Made by a program: the position numbers and the translations under genes
Assembly: GCF_003096995.1 (NCBI RefSeq)
Contig: NZ_QENU01000001.1
Location: 62,001-126,000 of the forward strand
DNA length: 64,000 nucleotides
Reading direction: 5' to 3'
From: Alitibacter langaaensis DSM 22999
Lineage (GTDB): Bacteria > Pseudomonadota > Gammaproteobacteria > Enterobacterales > Pasteurellaceae
Shown here: in pieces, positions 8,968 to 19,191 of the stretch
Layout of the letters: every line of letters begins with the position of its first letter
Position numbering within the stretch: the stretch's first letter is position 1
Notes under the pieces: model-generated
What the model was told of the DNA's origin: nothing
What the model saw: the letters and a program-made list of their open reading frames with translations, nothing else
Database searches by the model: none

Positions 8968-9687
8968 ATGAACGAACTCAATCCGAATAATATTCCCAAG
9001 CACGTTGCCATTATTATGGACGGCAATGGACGCTGGGCGAAACAGCAAGGGAAAATGCGCGTATTTGGGCATACGAACGGGGTGAAAGCGGTACGAAAAT
9101 CTGTTTCTTATGCGCGCCAGATTGGTGTGCAGTCCCTCACTTTATACGCTTTTAGCAGCGAAAACTGGAATCGCCCCGAAGCTGAAGTTTCAGCCTTGAT
9201 GAATTTATTTATGCAAGCTCTTGATCGTGAAGTCAAAAAATTGCATAAAAACAATATTCGATTATTGATTTTAGGTGATAAATCAAAATTTAGTGCTCAG
9301 TTGCAACAAAAAATCGCAAGAGCAGAAAAATTAACCGAAAATAACACCGCACTTACGGTGAATATTGCCGCAAATTATGGTGGCTGTTGGGATATTGTGC
9401 AGGCTGCGCAAGCCTTGGCGCAGCAAGTAAAAAGTGGTGAGTTAGCCGTTGAAGAAATTAACGAAACCGTTTTCCAACAACGTTTAGTCACTCAAAATCA
9501 GCCAGCGGTGGATTTGTTGATTCGTACCAGCGGCGAACAGCGGATCAGTAATTTTTTATTATGGCAGATTGCCTATGCCGAGTTGTATTTTACCGATGTG
9601 CTTTGGCCAGATTTTGATGAACAAGAATTTAATCGAGCAATTTGTGCTTTTCAACAACGTGAACGCCGTTTTGGCGGGTCTGAATAA
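8968..9687 (+). CDS. uppS: Undecaprenyl diphosphate synthase
   Basis: cis-Prenyltransferase making the C55 lipid carrier precursor for peptidoglycan and surface polysaccharides. It carries the family motifs [21 protein letters not shown] and [15 protein letters not shown]. The reading frame is open back to an ATG at 8884, but the ATG at 8968 is preceded by AAAGAG, gives the usual 239 aa, and lies downstream of the promoter. The next gene, cdsA, starts 11 bases after the stop, the beginning of an envelope operon. Confidence 0.94.
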   Translation: MNELNPNNIPKHVAIIMDGNGRWAKQQGKMRVFGHTNGVKAVRKSVSYARQIGVQSLTLYAFSSENWNRPEAEVSALMNLFMQALDREVKKLHKNNIRLLILGDKSKFSAQLQQKIARAEKLTENNTALTVNIAANYGGCWDIVQAAQALAQQVKSGELAVEEINETVFQQRLVTQNQPAVDLLIRTSGEQRISNFLLWQIAYAELYFTDVLWPDFDEQEFNRAICAFQQRERRFGGSE

Positions 9688-9698
9688 GGAGTTTTCCC

Positions 9699-10565
9699 TT
9701 GCTTAAAGAGCGTGTTTTATCGGCAATCGTATTGATTGCTGTTGTATGTGTAGCATTATTTTTATTTTCGCCATTTTATTTTGCCTTAGCGATTGGCGTG
9801 GTGGCGACACTTGGGATATGGGAATGGACACAATTCGCGAAATTTAAACAATTTGTTTGGCGTTTTGTGATTACTGCTATTGCTGCCGCTTTTATTTTCC
9901 TATGGATTTTTAGTGAAGCGAATTATCTTAATGCAGGGCGCGTTTTTGAAAGCCATGCCGAACCTTTATTATTAGGTGCGGTGATTTGGTGGTGCGTGGC
10001 ATTCTTACTGGTGATTTTCTATCCGAAATCAGCTAAATTATGGGGAAAATCAGCGATTTTGCAGGCGATTTTCGCCTTTCACACCTTAGTACCATTTATC
10101 ATTGGCGTACTGAGCTTACGCTTGGATAATTATGTGACCAATGCGTTACATGGCGTTCAATTATTATTGTATGTGTTTATATTAGTCTGGGCTGCCGATA
10201 GTGGTGCTTATTTTGCAGGGCGTGCGCTGGGTAAACATAAATTAGCACCTAAAGTTTCCCCAGGGAAAACTTGGGAAGGTGTTATCGGTGGGATCGTAAC
10301 CGCGGCAATTTTGGCCTTTTTATTTATTCATTTTACGGGTAACAGCTTATTTACGCACGGAACGCCACAAATTTTGACCGCACTTTCTGCTGCAACGGTT
10401 GCAATTTCAGTATTAGGGGATTTAACCGAAAGTATGTTTAAGCGTGAGTCGGGTATTAAAGACAGCAGCAATTTAATTCCTGGGCATGGTGGAATCTTGG
10501 ATCGTATTGATAGTTTAACTGCAGCGGTGCCGTTTTTTAGTTATTTCTATTTCTTTGTTATCTAA
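9699..10565 (+). CDS. cdsA: Phosphatidate cytidylyltransferase
   Basis: Makes CDP-diacylglycerol from phosphatidic acid and CTP, the branch point for phospholipids. The 288-aa membrane protein has multiple helices and the C-terminal CdsA signature (KDSSNLIPGHGGILDRIDSL). The start is a TTG, chosen because a full AAGGAG at 9686-9691 stands 7 bases upstream. It lies in the uppS-cdsA-rseP run. Confidence 0.93.
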   Translation: MLKERVLSAIVLIAVVCVALFLFSPFYFALAIGVVATLGIWEWTQFAKFKQFVWRFVITAIAAAFIFLWIFSEANYLNAGRVFESHAEPLLLGAVIWWCVAFLLVIFYPKSAKLWGKSAILQAIFAFHTLVPFIIGVLSLRLDNYVTNALHGVQLLLYVFILVWAADSGAYFAGRALGKHKLAPKVSPGKTWEGVIGGIVTAAILAFLFIHFTGNSLFTHGTPQILTALSAATVAISVLGDLTESMFKRESGIKDSSNLIPGHGGILDRIDSLTAAVPFFSYFYFFVI

Positions 10566-10571
10566 GGAAAA

Positions 10572-11903
10572 ATGATGTCCTTTTTGTGGTCACTTATTTC
10601 ATTTGTTATCGTAATTGGCGTTTTGGTGTCAGTGCATGAGTACGGACACTTTTGGGCTGCCCGAAAGTGCGGTGTAAAAGTGCATCGTTTTTCTATCGGT
10701 TTTGGCAAAGTGTTATGGAAGCGTACAGATAAATTAGGCACAGAATTTGCGGTGTCTGCAATTCCCTTGGGCGGCTATGTCAAAATGCTCGATGAGCGTA
10801 ATGAAGAAGTGCCACCAGAACTGAAATCTCGATCTTTTAATAGCAAATCGGTTTTACAGCGCGCATTTATTATTGCGGCGGGTCCTCTTGCCAATTTTCT
10901 GTTTGCCATTGTTGCCTATTGGGTAATTTTTGTTGTAGGGATGCCAAGTTTAAAAACAGTGGTTGCAGAAGTTACTCCAAATTCTATTGCAGCGGCGGCA
11001 GAACTCGAACCGAATACGCAAATTTTAGCGGTTGATGGTGTTGAAACGCCCGATTGGGAAAGCATTAATATGGCATTAGCCGCTAAGTTAGGCGATGAAC
11101 ATTTAACCTTAACCGTTACCCCATTTGGCGAGCATCGCACGCAAGATAAGATTTTGGATATTCGCCATTGGTCATTTGATCCTGAAAAAGAAAGTTCATT
11201 CCGTTCTCTAGGCATTCAGCCAGTAACGAGCAAAATTAAAAATATTTTGTCAAATGTTGTGGCAGGCTCTGCGGCAGATCGTGCTGGTTTGAAAATTGGC
11301 GATGAATTGTTGCGAGTGAATGGCGAAGAAGTCAAATGGCAAACACTTATTGATAAAATTCAACAAGGGAAACCTTTGAAATTACAGGTGAAACGTCAGA
11401 ATGAAATATTAGATTTGACACTGCAACCTGAAATGAAAGATAACCGTTATTTTGCAGGAATTTCGCCAACCGCTGAGCCTGTAAATGAAATCTATCGTAC
11501 AGAATTAAAATATGGTATTCTTGATGCCTTGTGGAAGGGTGTTGAGAAAACAGGACAACTTTCATTATTAACGGTGAAAGTGATCGGTAAATTGTTTACT
11601 GGCGATTTATCATTAACGAATCTGAGTGGTCCAATTTCCATTGCCAAGGGCGCTGGTGTTTCATCAAGTATTGGATTTGTTTATTTCCTCAGCTTTATGG
11701 CATTAATTAGTGTCAACCTTGGCATTATGAATTTATTTCCGTTGCCTGTGCTTGATGGTGGCCATCTCGTGTTTTTGGCAGCGGAAGGTATTAAAGGCAA
11801 ACCCGTTTCTGAACGAGTACAAGACTGGTGTTATCGCATTGGTGCTGCTTTGTTATTAACGCTCACTGTGTTTGCTTTATTCAATGATTTTTTACGTTTA
11901 TAA
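10572..11903 (+). CDS. rseP: RseP site-2 zinc metalloprotease
   Basis: Intramembrane protease that cleaves anti-sigma factors (RseA in E. coli) and remnant signal peptides. The zinc-binding motif HEYGH lies in the first helix near residue 22, and the third ligand region NLFPLPVLDGGHL lies near residue 390. Two PDZ domains occupy the periplasmic middle (the second near AGSAADRAGLKIGDELLRVN). The 443-aa length is typical. It is closely spaced between cdsA and bamA, the usual envelope-stress arrangement. Confidence 0.94.
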   Translation: MMSFLWSLISFVIVIGVLVSVHEYGHFWAARKCGVKVHRFSIGFGKVLWKRTDKLGTEFAVSAIPLGGYVKMLDERNEEVPPELKSRSFNSKSVLQRAFIIAAGPLANFLFAIVAYWVIFVVGMPSLKTVVAEVTPNSIAAAAELEPNTQILAVDGVETPDWESINMALAAKLGDEHLTLTVTPFGEHRTQDKILDIRHWSFDPEKESSFRSLGIQPVTSKIKNILSNVVAGSAADRAGLKIGDELLRVNGEEVKWQTLIDKIQQGKPLKLQVKRQNEILDLTLQPEMKDNRYFAGISPTAEPVNEIYRTELKYGILDALWKGVEKTGQLSLLTVKVIGKLFTGDLSLTNLSGPISIAKGAGVSSSIGFVYFLSFMALISVNLGIMNLFPLPVLDGGHLVFLAAEGIKGKPVSERVQDWCYRIGAALLLTLTVFALFNDFLRL

Positions 11904-11975
11904 AACGACATAAAGTTGTTTATGACGCATAGAAAAAACGCTAAATTTAACCGCACTTTATAGGTGATTTTTAAA

Positions 11976-14339
11976 ATGAAAAAACTATTGATTGCTAGTT
12001 TATTATTCGGCTCTGCAAGTGCTTATGCAGCACCGTTTGTTGTGCAAGATATTCGTGTAGATGGTGTTCAGGCAGGTTCCGAAGGGAAAGTGCTGGCAGG
12101 TTTACCAGTGCAAATTGGAAAACGCGCTACCGATGCTGATATTTCTAATGTGGTAAGAACACTTTATATGCGTGGCTACCAAAATGTACAAGCTGCTCGT
12201 GATGGCAATGTATTAGTGATTTCTATTACTCAACAGCCGATTATTGCTGATGTCGTGATTTCTGGAAATGACTCTATTCCAACTGAAGCATTAAAAGAAA
12301 ACTTAGACAATAATGGTTTCAAAGTTGGGGATACATTAGATCGTGAAAAATTAAATGCCTTCGCTCAAAGTTTAAAAGAACATTATGCGACAACAGGTCG
12401 TTATAATGCCACGGTGGATGCGGTGGTGAATACGTTGCCAAATAACCGTGCCGAAGTAAAAATTAACATCAAAGAAAATGATGTAGCGAAATTTAAAGAG
12501 ATTACCTTTGAAGGTAATAACGCTTTTAGTAGCGATCGCTTGGCTGATCAAATGGAACTTTCAACCGATTCTTGGTGGAAACTATTTGGTGCGAAATTTA
12601 CTCAAGATCAATTCAGTAAAGATTTAGATACCATTACCAATTATTACCAAGACCGCGGTTATCCAAAAGCGCAAATCACTGCTACAGACGTTCAATTAAA
12701 TGATGAAAAAACGGAAGCCCGCGCAAAAGTTACCATCAATGAAGGTGATTTATATAATGTAAGCAGTGCGCGAATTGTCGGTGATGTTGGCGGTATGCAA
12801 AATGAATTGCAACTCTTGTTAGCAGGCATTCATCTTAATGAAAGTTTCCGCCGTAGTGAAATTTCCGATGTGGAAAACGCCATTAAAGCTAAATTAGCTG
12901 AACAAGGTTATGCTACTGCCCAAGTCAATGTGTCACCATCGTTTGACGAAACGAATAAAACTGTTGCTATCACTTATGTGGTTGATGCAGGACGCCGTTA
13001 TTCTGTTCGTCAAATTCGTTTTGAAGGTAACACAGTGAGTGCTGATAGCACATTGCGTCAAGAAATGCGTCAACAAGAAGGCACATGGTTATCTTCTCAA
13101 TTAATAGAATTAGGTAAAACTCGTTTAGACCGAACAGGTTTTTTTGAAACTGTTGAATATCGTAATGAGCCTGTTGCTGGCACAGACGATACGGTCGATG
13201 TGATCTATAAAGTGAAAGAACGCAATACAGGGAGTATCAACTTTGGTATTGGTTACGGTACAGAAAGTGGCTTTAGCTATCAAGCAAGCGTAAAACAAGA
13301 TAACTTCTTAGGAATGGGATCTTCTGTCAGTTTGTCTGGTTCTCGCAATGATTACGGTACAAGCATTGATTTAGGTTATAACGAACCCTATTTCACCAAA
13401 GATGGCGTAAGTCTTGGCGGTAATGTTTTCTATCAAACCTATGATAACTCAGACGCTAAAGATAATGTGGCATCTTATTCACGTACAACCTACGGCTTAA
13501 ACCTTAATTTAGGTTTCCCTGTAAATGAAAATAATGCCTACTATATTGGTGCAGGATATGCCTACAATAAATTGAAAAATATCGCACCAGAATATACGCG
13601 TGATCTTTATCGTCAATCTATGGGATTTGATACTTGGGAATTTAAAACCCATGATTTCACGCTTTCTGCAGGTTGGAATTATAACAGCTTAAACCGCGGT
13701 TATTTCCCGACTAAAGGGATAAAAGCGACAATTGGTGGCACGATCACCGCACCAGGTTCTGATAATAAATTCTATAAATTAAGCACTGAAGTGCAAGGCT
13801 ATTATCCATTAGATCGTGATAACTATTGGGTATTATCAGGCCGTGCTTCTGCTGCTTATGCCAATGGTTTAAGTGGAAAACGTTTACCATTCTATCAACT
13901 CTATAACTTAGGTGGTATTGGTACAATCCGTGGTTTCGCTTATGGTGGTTTCGGGCCTCAAGCCATTTATTTAAATTCTGCAGGTGATTATTCACTTGTT
14001 AATGACGATGTAATTGGTGGTAATGCGATGGCAACTGCGAGTGTGGAATTAATTGTACCAACGCCGTTTGTTGCAGAGAAAAATCAAAACAACGTGCGCA
14101 CCTCTCTCTTTGTGGATGCAGCGAGTTTGTGGAATACCAAATGGTCTAATGCGGAAAAAGCGAAATTCCCGAATTTACCAGATTATGGTGATCCAAGCCG
14201 TATCCGTTCTTCAGCAGGTGTCGCATTCCAATGGCAATCACCAATTGGTCCATTAGTATTCTCATATGCTAAACCGATTAAAAAATATGAAGAAGATGAT
14301 GTAGAACAATTCCAATTTAGTATTGGTGGAACATTCTAA
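11976..14339 (+). CDS. bamA: BamA outer membrane protein assembly factor (D15/Oma87)
   Basis: Core of the BAM complex that inserts beta-barrel proteins into the outer membrane. The signal peptide MKKLLIASLLFGSASAYA is followed by five POTRA domains (to about residue 425) and a 16-strand barrel ending in the outer-membrane signal FSIGGTF. The start is the ATG at 11976, with AGGTGA 8-9 bases upstream; a GTG at 11964 would break the signal peptide. The barrel contains the conserved GGIGTIRGFAYG loop. It shares blocks with H. influenzae D15 but diverges in the first POTRA and the barrel loops. Confidence 0.96.
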   Translation: MKKLLIASLLFGSASAYAAPFVVQDIRVDGVQAGSEGKVLAGLPVQIGKRATDADISNVVRTLYMRGYQNVQAARDGNVLVISITQQPIIADVVISGNDSIPTEALKENLDNNGFKVGDTLDREKLNAFAQSLKEHYATTGRYNATVDAVVNTLPNNRAEVKINIKENDVAKFKEITFEGNNAFSSDRLADQMELSTDSWWKLFGAKFTQDQFSKDLDTITNYYQDRGYPKAQITATDVQLNDEKTEARAKVTINEGDLYNVSSARIVGDVGGMQNELQLLLAGIHLNESFRRSEISDVENAIKAKLAEQGYATAQVNVSPSFDETNKTVAITYVVDAGRRYSVRQIRFEGNTVSADSTLRQEMRQQEGTWLSSQLIELGKTRLDRTGFFETVEYRNEPVAGTDDTVDVIYKVKERNTGSINFGIGYGTESGFSYQASVKQDNFLGMGSSVSLSGSRNDYGTSIDLGYNEPYFTKDGVSLGGNVFYQTYDNSDAKDNVASYSRTTYGLNLNLGFPVNENNAYYIGAGYAYNKLKNIAPEYTRDLYRQSMGFDTWEFKTHDFTLSAGWNYNSLNRGYFPTKGIKATIGGTITAPGSDNKFYKLSTEVQGYYPLDRDNYWVLSGRASAAYANGLSGKRLPFYQLYNLGGIGTIRGFAYGGFGPQAIYLNSAGDYSLVNDDVIGGNAMATASVELIVPTPFVAEKNQNNVRTSLFVDAASLWNTKWSNAEKAKFPNLPDYGDPSRIRSSAGVAFQWQSPIGPLVFSYAKPIKKYEEDDVEQFQFSIGGTF

Positions 14340-14377
14340 TCTGAACTTCTTTAGGATTTCGTAGTCGAAACACACAT

Positions 14378-14402
14378 CCGCACCATGAATGGTATGGTGC
14401 GG
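14378..14402 (+). other. Hairpin between bamA and skp
   Basis: A 9-bp perfect stem CCGCACCAT / ATGGTGCGG has a 7-base loop. No U-tract follows, so it is more likely an mRNA processing or stability element within the bamA-skp transcript than a strong terminator. Confidence 0.45.
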
Positions 14403-14436
14403 AATCAATTAATAAAATAGTAAGGAAATTTACACA

Positions 14437-14982
14437 ATGAAAAATATCGTAAAAGCAACCGCACTTTCTTTAGCACTCGCTTTCGCATCAGCCTCTGCAA
14501 TGGCAGACGAAAATATTGCATTCATTAATGCAGGTGTTGTATTCCAAAATCATCCAGACCGTGAAGCAATTAGCAAAAAATTAGAAAGCCAATTCAAAGC
14601 GGAAGCAGATCAATTAGCAGCGAGCAAAAAATCGATTGATGGAAAAATCGCCGCATTACAAAAAGATGCGAAAAACTTACGTAGCGCAGACATTAAAAAA
14701 CGTGAAGACGAAATCAATAAATTGATGAAGGCTCACGATGAAAAAGCACGCAAATTCCAACAAGAAACAGCACAAGCAGAACGTGAAGAAACCGCTAAAT
14801 TATTAGAATCAATCCAAGCAGCGACAAATAAAATGGCAAAAGATAAAGGCTTCACTTATGTGTTAGATGCGAATTCTGTAGTTTATGCGGCTGACGGTAA
14901 AGATATTACTGAAGATGTATTAAAATCTGTAGGTGGCAAATTACCAGAAGCGCCTAAAGCAGAAGCACCAAAAGCACAATAA
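14437..14982 (+). CDS. skp: Skp/OmpH periplasmic chaperone
   Basis: Holds unfolded outer membrane proteins in the periplasm and delivers them to BamA. The signal peptide MKNIVKATALSLALAFASA leads to mature DENIAFINAG. The middle is a long Lys/Glu/Gln/Ala-rich coiled coil forming the tentacles of the trimer. The 181-aa protein ends in an Ala/Pro/Lys tail with repeated EAPKA. An uptake signal is translated within the signal peptide (14459-14467). It lies between bamA and lpxD as in related genomes. Confidence 0.93.
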   Translation: MKNIVKATALSLALAFASASAMADENIAFINAGVVFQNHPDREAISKKLESQFKAEADQLAASKKSIDGKIAALQKDAKNLRSADIKKREDEINKLMKAHDEKARKFQQETAQAEREETAKLLESIQAATNKMAKDKGFTYVLDANSVVYAADGKDITEDVLKSVGGKLPEAPKAEAPKAQ

Positions 14983-15004
14983 TTGCTAAAAGGTGATTAA
15001 ATCA

Positions 15005-16030
15005 ATGCGTTCTTATAGTTTAAAAGAATTAGCAGAACAAGTCGGCGGTGTCATTCGTGGCAACGCCGATGTTGTTGTTAACGCCATTGCACCGCTTGAT
15101 CGTGCGGGGGCTAATCAGCTTACTTTTATTTCAAACGTCAAATATCGTCCTTATCTTTCACAAGCTCAAGCCAGTATTTTAGTGGTTTCAGAAGACGATG
15201 TAGAATTCTGTGCTGAAAATGCGAATTTGCTCATTGTGAAAAATCCTTATGTCGCCTATGCGAACTTAGCGCAATATATGGATACCACGCCTAAAGCCGC
15301 ATCAGATATCGCCCCAAGTGCGGTCATTTCTGACAGTGTTTCTTTGGGTAAAAATGTATCGGTCGGTGCGAATGCAGTTATCGAAGATGGCGCAATCATT
15401 GGTGATAATGCGGTTATTGGCGCAGGTTGTTTTATTGGTAAACAAGCGAAAATCGGTAAAAACACGCAGTTATGGGCGAATGTGAGCATTTATCACGAAG
15501 TAGAAATTGGCGATGAATGTTTAATTCAATCAAGCACAGTAATTGGTGGCGATGGTTTTGGTTATGCTAATGATCGTGGCAAATGGATTAAAATTCCACA
15601 GAATGGTCGTGTGATTATTGGTAATCACGTTGAAATCGGTGCTTGCACCTGTATTGACCGCGGAGCATTAAATGATACCGTGATCGAAGATAACGTCATT
15701 ATTGATAACCTATGTCAGATTGCGCACAATGTGCATATCGGCACGGGCACAGCGATTGCTGGTGGCGTGATTTTAGCGGGTAGCTTAAAAGTGGGTCGTT
15801 ATTGCCAAATTGGCGGTGCGAGTGTGGTGAATGGCCACATGGAAATCTGCGATCATGCGGTCATCACTGGAATGAGTATGGTGATGAAACCGATTAAAGA
15901 ACCAGGTATTTACTCATCAGGCGTACCAGCGCAACCCAATAAAGAATGGCATAAAAATGCAGTTCTCGCTAGTGACTTAACTGGCATGCACAAACGCATT
16001 AAAGCGCTTGAGAAAAAACTGGGTAAATAA
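15005..16030 (+). CDS. lpxD: UDP-3-O-acylglucosamine N-acyltransferase
   Basis: Third enzyme of lipid A synthesis; adds the N-linked 3-hydroxyacyl chain. After an N-terminal uridine-binding domain the protein is a left-handed beta helix built of hexapeptide repeats (for example [20 protein letters not shown]), with the catalytic histidine region [10 protein letters not shown]. The start is the ATG at 15005, 8 bases from AAAGGTGA; a GTG at 14993 overlaps that ribosome site. This gives 341 aa, the usual length. Unlike E. coli, no fabZ, lpxA or lpxB follows; a terminator does. Confidence 0.95.
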   Translation: MRSYSLKELAEQVGGVIRGNADVVVNAIAPLDRAGANQLTFISNVKYRPYLSQAQASILVVSEDDVEFCAENANLLIVKNPYVAYANLAQYMDTTPKAASDIAPSAVISDSVSLGKNVSVGANAVIEDGAIIGDNAVIGAGCFIGKQAKIGKNTQLWANVSIYHEVEIGDECLIQSSTVIGGDGFGYANDRGKWIKIPQNGRVIIGNHVEIGACTCIDRGALNDTVIEDNVIIDNLCQIAHNVHIGTGTAIAGGVILAGSLKVGRYCQIGGASVVNGHMEICDHAVITGMSMVMKPIKEPGIYSSGVPAQPNKEWHKNAVLASDLTGMHKRIKALEKKLGK

Positions 16031-16046
16031 AAAATAACTCAAATTT

Positions 16047-16087
16047 AACCGCACTTTGTGTTCTTAAACCAAGTGCGGTTTTGTTTT
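16047..16087 (+). terminator. Terminator after lpxD made of paired uptake signals
   Basis: AACCGCACTT (16047-16056) and AAGTGCGGTT (16071-16080) form a 10-bp stem, followed by TTGTTTT. It ends the bamA-skp-lpxD transcript. Confidence 0.85.
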
Positions 16088-16216
16088 GGCTAGTTTTGGA
16101 ATAATAAATTCTACCCGAATTGATTAAAATTAAGGCTAGTCATCAATAGCCTAAACTTGTAAAATAACCGACCAATTTTTTCAGAAATTTAAACGAATTT
16201 TATTAATTAGAACATT

Positions 16217-17641
16217 ATGACTCAAAAATTACACATTACCACGTGGGGCTGCCAAATGAATGAGTATGATTCATCAAAAATGGCAGACTTATTGCTTTCC
16301 ACCCATGGCTTAGAAATTACCGATAATCCTGAAGATGCCGATGTATTGTTGCTGAACACCTGCTCAATTCGTGAAAAAGCGCAAGAAAAAGTCTTTTCCC
16401 AATTAGGTCGTTGGAAAACTTGGAAACAAACAAAACCACATTTAATTATTGGCGTGGGGGGGTGTGTAGCCTCACAGGAAGGCGAGCATATTCGTGAGCG
16501 TGCGCCTTTTGTTGATATTATTTTTGGGCCACAAACTTTGCACCGTTTACCAGAGATGATCAACCAAATTCGTGGTGGTAAAGATTCTATTGTGGATATT
16601 AGCTTCCCCGAGATCGAGAAATTTGACTGTTTGCCCGAGCCAAAAGCAGAAGGTCCAACCGCATTTGTTTCGATTATGGAAGGCTGTAACAAGTATTGTA
16701 CTTATTGTGTCGTGCCTTACACGCGTGGCGAAGAAGTGAGCCGCCCATTGGACGATGTGTTATTTGAGATTGCCCAGCTTGCAGAACAAGGTGTGCGTGA
16801 GATCAATCTACTTGGTCAGAATGTAAACGCCTATCGTGGGGCAACTCATGATGGTGGGATTTGTTCATTTGCTGAATTATTACGCCTTGTTGCCGCGATT
16901 GATGGTATCGACCGTTTACGTTTCACCACCAGTCATCCAATTGAATTTACGGATGATATTATTGACGTTTATGCGGATACACCTGAATTAGTGAGTTTCT
17001 TACATTTGCCAGTGCAAGCAGGTTCAGATCGTATTTTAACGATGATGAAACGCGGTCATACTGCATTAGAATATAAGTCGATTATTCGTAAATTACGCAA
17101 AGTGCGTCCAAATATTCAAATTAGTTCAGATTTCATTGTCGGTTTCCCTGGTGAAACGAATGAAGAATTCGAAGAAACGATGAATCTGATCGCACAAGTG
17201 AATTTTGATATGAGTTACAGCTTTGTGTACTCAGCACGCCCAGGGACGCCAGCGGCTGATATGCCTGATGATGTTAGTGAAGAAGAGAAAAAACAACGTC
17301 TTGCTTTATTACAACAACGCATTAATAATCAAGCGGCACAATTCAGTCGTGCAATGCTTGGCACCGAACAGCGTGTGTTGGTGGAAGGCCCATCGAAAAA
17401 AGATATTATGGAATTAACAGGGCGCACAGAAACTAACCGCATCGTGAACTTCAAAGGTTCGCCAGATATGATTGGTAAATTTGTGGATATTAAAATTACG
17501 GATGTTTATACCAACTCATTGCGCGGTGATGTGGTACGCACCGAAGATGAAATGGGGCTGCGTGTCGTGCAATCCCCACAAGCGGTGATGCAACGCACGC
17601 GCAAAGAAGATGAACTCGGTGTTGGCAAATTTACCCTTTAA
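16217..17641 (+). CDS. miaB: tRNA-2-methylthio-N6-dimethylallyladenosine synthase MiaB
   Basis: Radical SAM methylthiotransferase acting on i6A37 of tRNAs that read UNN codons. An N-terminal UPF0004 domain supplies three cluster cysteines (TWGCQMN, NTCSIR, GCVA). The radical SAM motif [15 protein letters not shown] lies near residue 157, and a TRAM domain is C-terminal (about residues 380-440). The 474-aa length is normal. It stands alone between two terminators. Confidence 0.96.
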   Translation: MTQKLHITTWGCQMNEYDSSKMADLLLSTHGLEITDNPEDADVLLLNTCSIREKAQEKVFSQLGRWKTWKQTKPHLIIGVGGCVASQEGEHIRERAPFVDIIFGPQTLHRLPEMINQIRGGKDSIVDISFPEIEKFDCLPEPKAEGPTAFVSIMEGCNKYCTYCVVPYTRGEEVSRPLDDVLFEIAQLAEQGVREINLLGQNVNAYRGATHDGGICSFAELLRLVAAIDGIDRLRFTTSHPIEFTDDIIDVYADTPELVSFLHLPVQAGSDRILTMMKRGHTALEYKSIIRKLRKVRPNIQISSDFIVGFPGETNEEFEETMNLIAQVNFDMSYSFVYSARPGTPAADMPDDVSEEEKKQRLALLQQRINNQAAQFSRAMLGTEQRVLVEGPSKKDIMELTGRTETNRIVNFKGSPDMIGKFVDIKITDVYTNSLRGDVVRTEDEMGLRVVQSPQAVMQRTRKEDELGVGKFTL

Positions 17642-17651
17642 TTTTCTACTC

Positions 17652-17680
17652 AAGGCAGGCTTAAACCTGCCTTTCTTATT
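17652..17680 (+). terminator. Terminator after miaB
   Basis: AAGGCAGG (17652-17659) and CCTGCCTT (17666-17673) pair around a 6-base loop, followed by TCTTATT, 10 bases after the miaB stop. Confidence 0.75.
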
Positions 17681-17759
17681 GGTGTCGGGTATCATGGATT
17701 AAAAATTTATTAAATTTTGACCGCACTTTTGCAGATTTTTAACCTGATTTCTTTATGGT

Positions 17760-17784
17760 CTTTTGTTATAGCACATAGCAAAAG
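17760..17784 (+). other. Hairpin upstream of the ABC transporter promoter
   Basis: CTTTTGTTAT and ATAGCAAAAG pair (10 bp, one G-U) around AGCAC. It lies just before the putative promoter at 17790. No function can be assigned; an operator-like palindrome or a secondary terminator are both possible. Confidence 0.35.
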
Positions 17785-17789
17785 GTTCT

Positions 17790-17818
17790 TTAGCATTTAG
17801 TTTTATCCTCAATATAAT
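17790..17818 (+). promoter_or_regulatory. Putative promoter of the cysteine-type ABC transporter
   Basis: TTAGCA (17790-17795) and a consensus TATAAT (17813-17818) are 17 bases apart. The predicted start near 17825 lies 28 bases before the first permease gene. Confidence 0.55.
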
Positions 17819-17852
17819 AAAATTCATTGAATGAAATCTAAATAGAACAAAT

Positions 17853-18512
17853 ATGAACTGGCAATATGTTTGGGATGCAATTCCACGATTTATTGATGCG
17901 ACCTTATTAACGCTCCACCTTTCTTTATGGAGTATTGTTTTATCTATTATTATTGGCGTGCTTTGTGCCGTTGTGCTTGTTTATAAAGTGCGCGGTTTGC
18001 AATGGTTAGTCAAAGCTTACATCGAACTTTCGCGCAATACGCCCTTGTTAATTCAAGTCTTTTTCTTATATTTTGGTTTATCTAAAGTCGGAATTAAATT
18101 AGATGGTTTCACCTGCGGTATTATTGGCTTAGCTTTTCTAGGGGGCAGCTATATGGCAGAAGCCATGCGCGCAGGTTTAGAAGCGGTTTCTAAAGGGCAA
18201 GTTGAAAGTGCGCTGAGTATTGGTTTAACGCCATTCCAAGCATTCCGTTATGTCACTTTCCCACAAGCCTTTGCTATTTCAACGCCCGCCATTGGGGCAA
18301 ACTGCTTATTTTTAATGAAAGAGACATCGATCATCAGTGCAATTGCCGTGGCAGAATTAATGTTTTTGGCGAAAGATATCATTGGTATGGATTATAAAAC
18401 CACAGAAGCTTTATTTTTGTTGGTCGTCTTTTATTTGATTATTTTATTGCCTGTATCAATTTATATTCGTGTTCTCGAGCGTCGTTTACGCCAAGCAAAA
18501 TATGGAGTCTAG
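17853..18512 (+). CDS. Polar amino acid ABC transporter permease, first subunit (probable cysteine)
   Basis: HisM/GlnP-type inner membrane permease, 219 aa, with about five helices. The coupling-loop signature region reads EAMRAGLEAVSKGQVESALSI and the N-terminus ELSRNTPLLIQVFFLYFGL is typical of the family. It is followed at once by a second permease and an ATPase. The substrate is inferred from the binding protein at 20171 (CjaA-like). Four possible family substrates (Gln, Cys, His, Arg) cannot be separated from this subunit alone. Confidence 0.82.
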   Translation: MNWQYVWDAIPRFIDATLLTLHLSLWSIVLSIIIGVLCAVVLVYKVRGLQWLVKAYIELSRNTPLLIQVFFLYFGLSKVGIKLDGFTCGIIGLAFLGGSYMAEAMRAGLEAVSKGQVESALSIGLTPFQAFRYVTFPQAFAISTPAIGANCLFLMKETSIISAIAVAELMFLAKDIIGMDYKTTEALFLLVVFYLIILLPVSIYIRVLERRLRQAKYGV

Positions 18513-18513
18513 C

Positions 18514-19182
18514 ATGGGATTAGCGATTCTTTTTCAAGGCTCCAATTGGGAGCGATTACTCGGCGGATTAGCCGTTACTGCAGAAATTGCCTTTATCTCC
18601 GTCTTTTTTGCCTGTATTTTTGGCGTCATTATGGGCATTGTGATGACGAGTAAAAATAAGCTCGTGCATTTTCTCAGCCAAGGCTATCTCGAAATTGTAC
18701 GCATTATTCCATTGCTCGTGATTCTATTTTTAGTCTATTTTGGTTTTGCAAAATGGTTTGGTTTGCACCTTGATGGCGTTTGGGTATGTATTTTGGTGTT
18801 CATTTTCTGGGGAACGGCAGAAATGGGCGATTTGGTGCGTGGTGCGTTGACATCCATTGAAAAACACCAAGTAGAAGCCGCTTACGCACTCGGTTTAACT
18901 AAAATGCAAACCTTTATTTATATTTTGTTGCCACAAAGTCTAAAACGCGTCACCCCGGGAGCGATTAATTTATTTACTCGTATGGTAAAAACCAGTTCGC
19001 TTGCGATGTTGATTGGCGTATTAGAAGTGATCAAAGTCGGACAACAGATTATTGAAACTTCGCTGTTTACCGATCCTTCCGCAGCATTATGGGTTTATGG
19101 TGTGATTTTTGCATTATACTTTGTGATTTGTTATCCCCTTTCCTTGTTCTCAAAATATTTGGAAAGTCGTTGGGAAAATTAG
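18514..19182 (+). CDS. Polar amino acid ABC transporter permease, second subunit (probable cysteine)
   Basis: Second HisM/GlnP-type permease, 222 aa. It carries the same fold and an EIVRIIPLLVILFLVYFGF segment, with the coupling loop LVRGALTSIEKHQVEAAYAL. The frame is open upstream to 18469 inside the previous gene, but the ATG at 18514 has GGAG six bases before it and follows the first permease stop by one base. Two distinct permeases suggest a heterodimeric channel. Confidence 0.82.
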   Translation: MGLAILFQGSNWERLLGGLAVTAEIAFISVFFACIFGVIMGIVMTSKNKLVHFLSQGYLEIVRIIPLLVILFLVYFGFAKWFGLHLDGVWVCILVFIFWGTAEMGDLVRGALTSIEKHQVEAAYALGLTKMQTFIYILLPQSLKRVTPGAINLFTRMVKTSSLAMLIGVLEVIKVGQQIIETSLFTDPSAALWVYGVIFALYFVICYPLSLFSKYLESRWEN

Positions 19183-19191
19183 GATAAAAAT

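Noticed and set aside
8718..8990. Plus-strand 90-codon frame over the dapF 5' end
   Set aside because: Covers dapF in reverse, both promoters and the uppS start.
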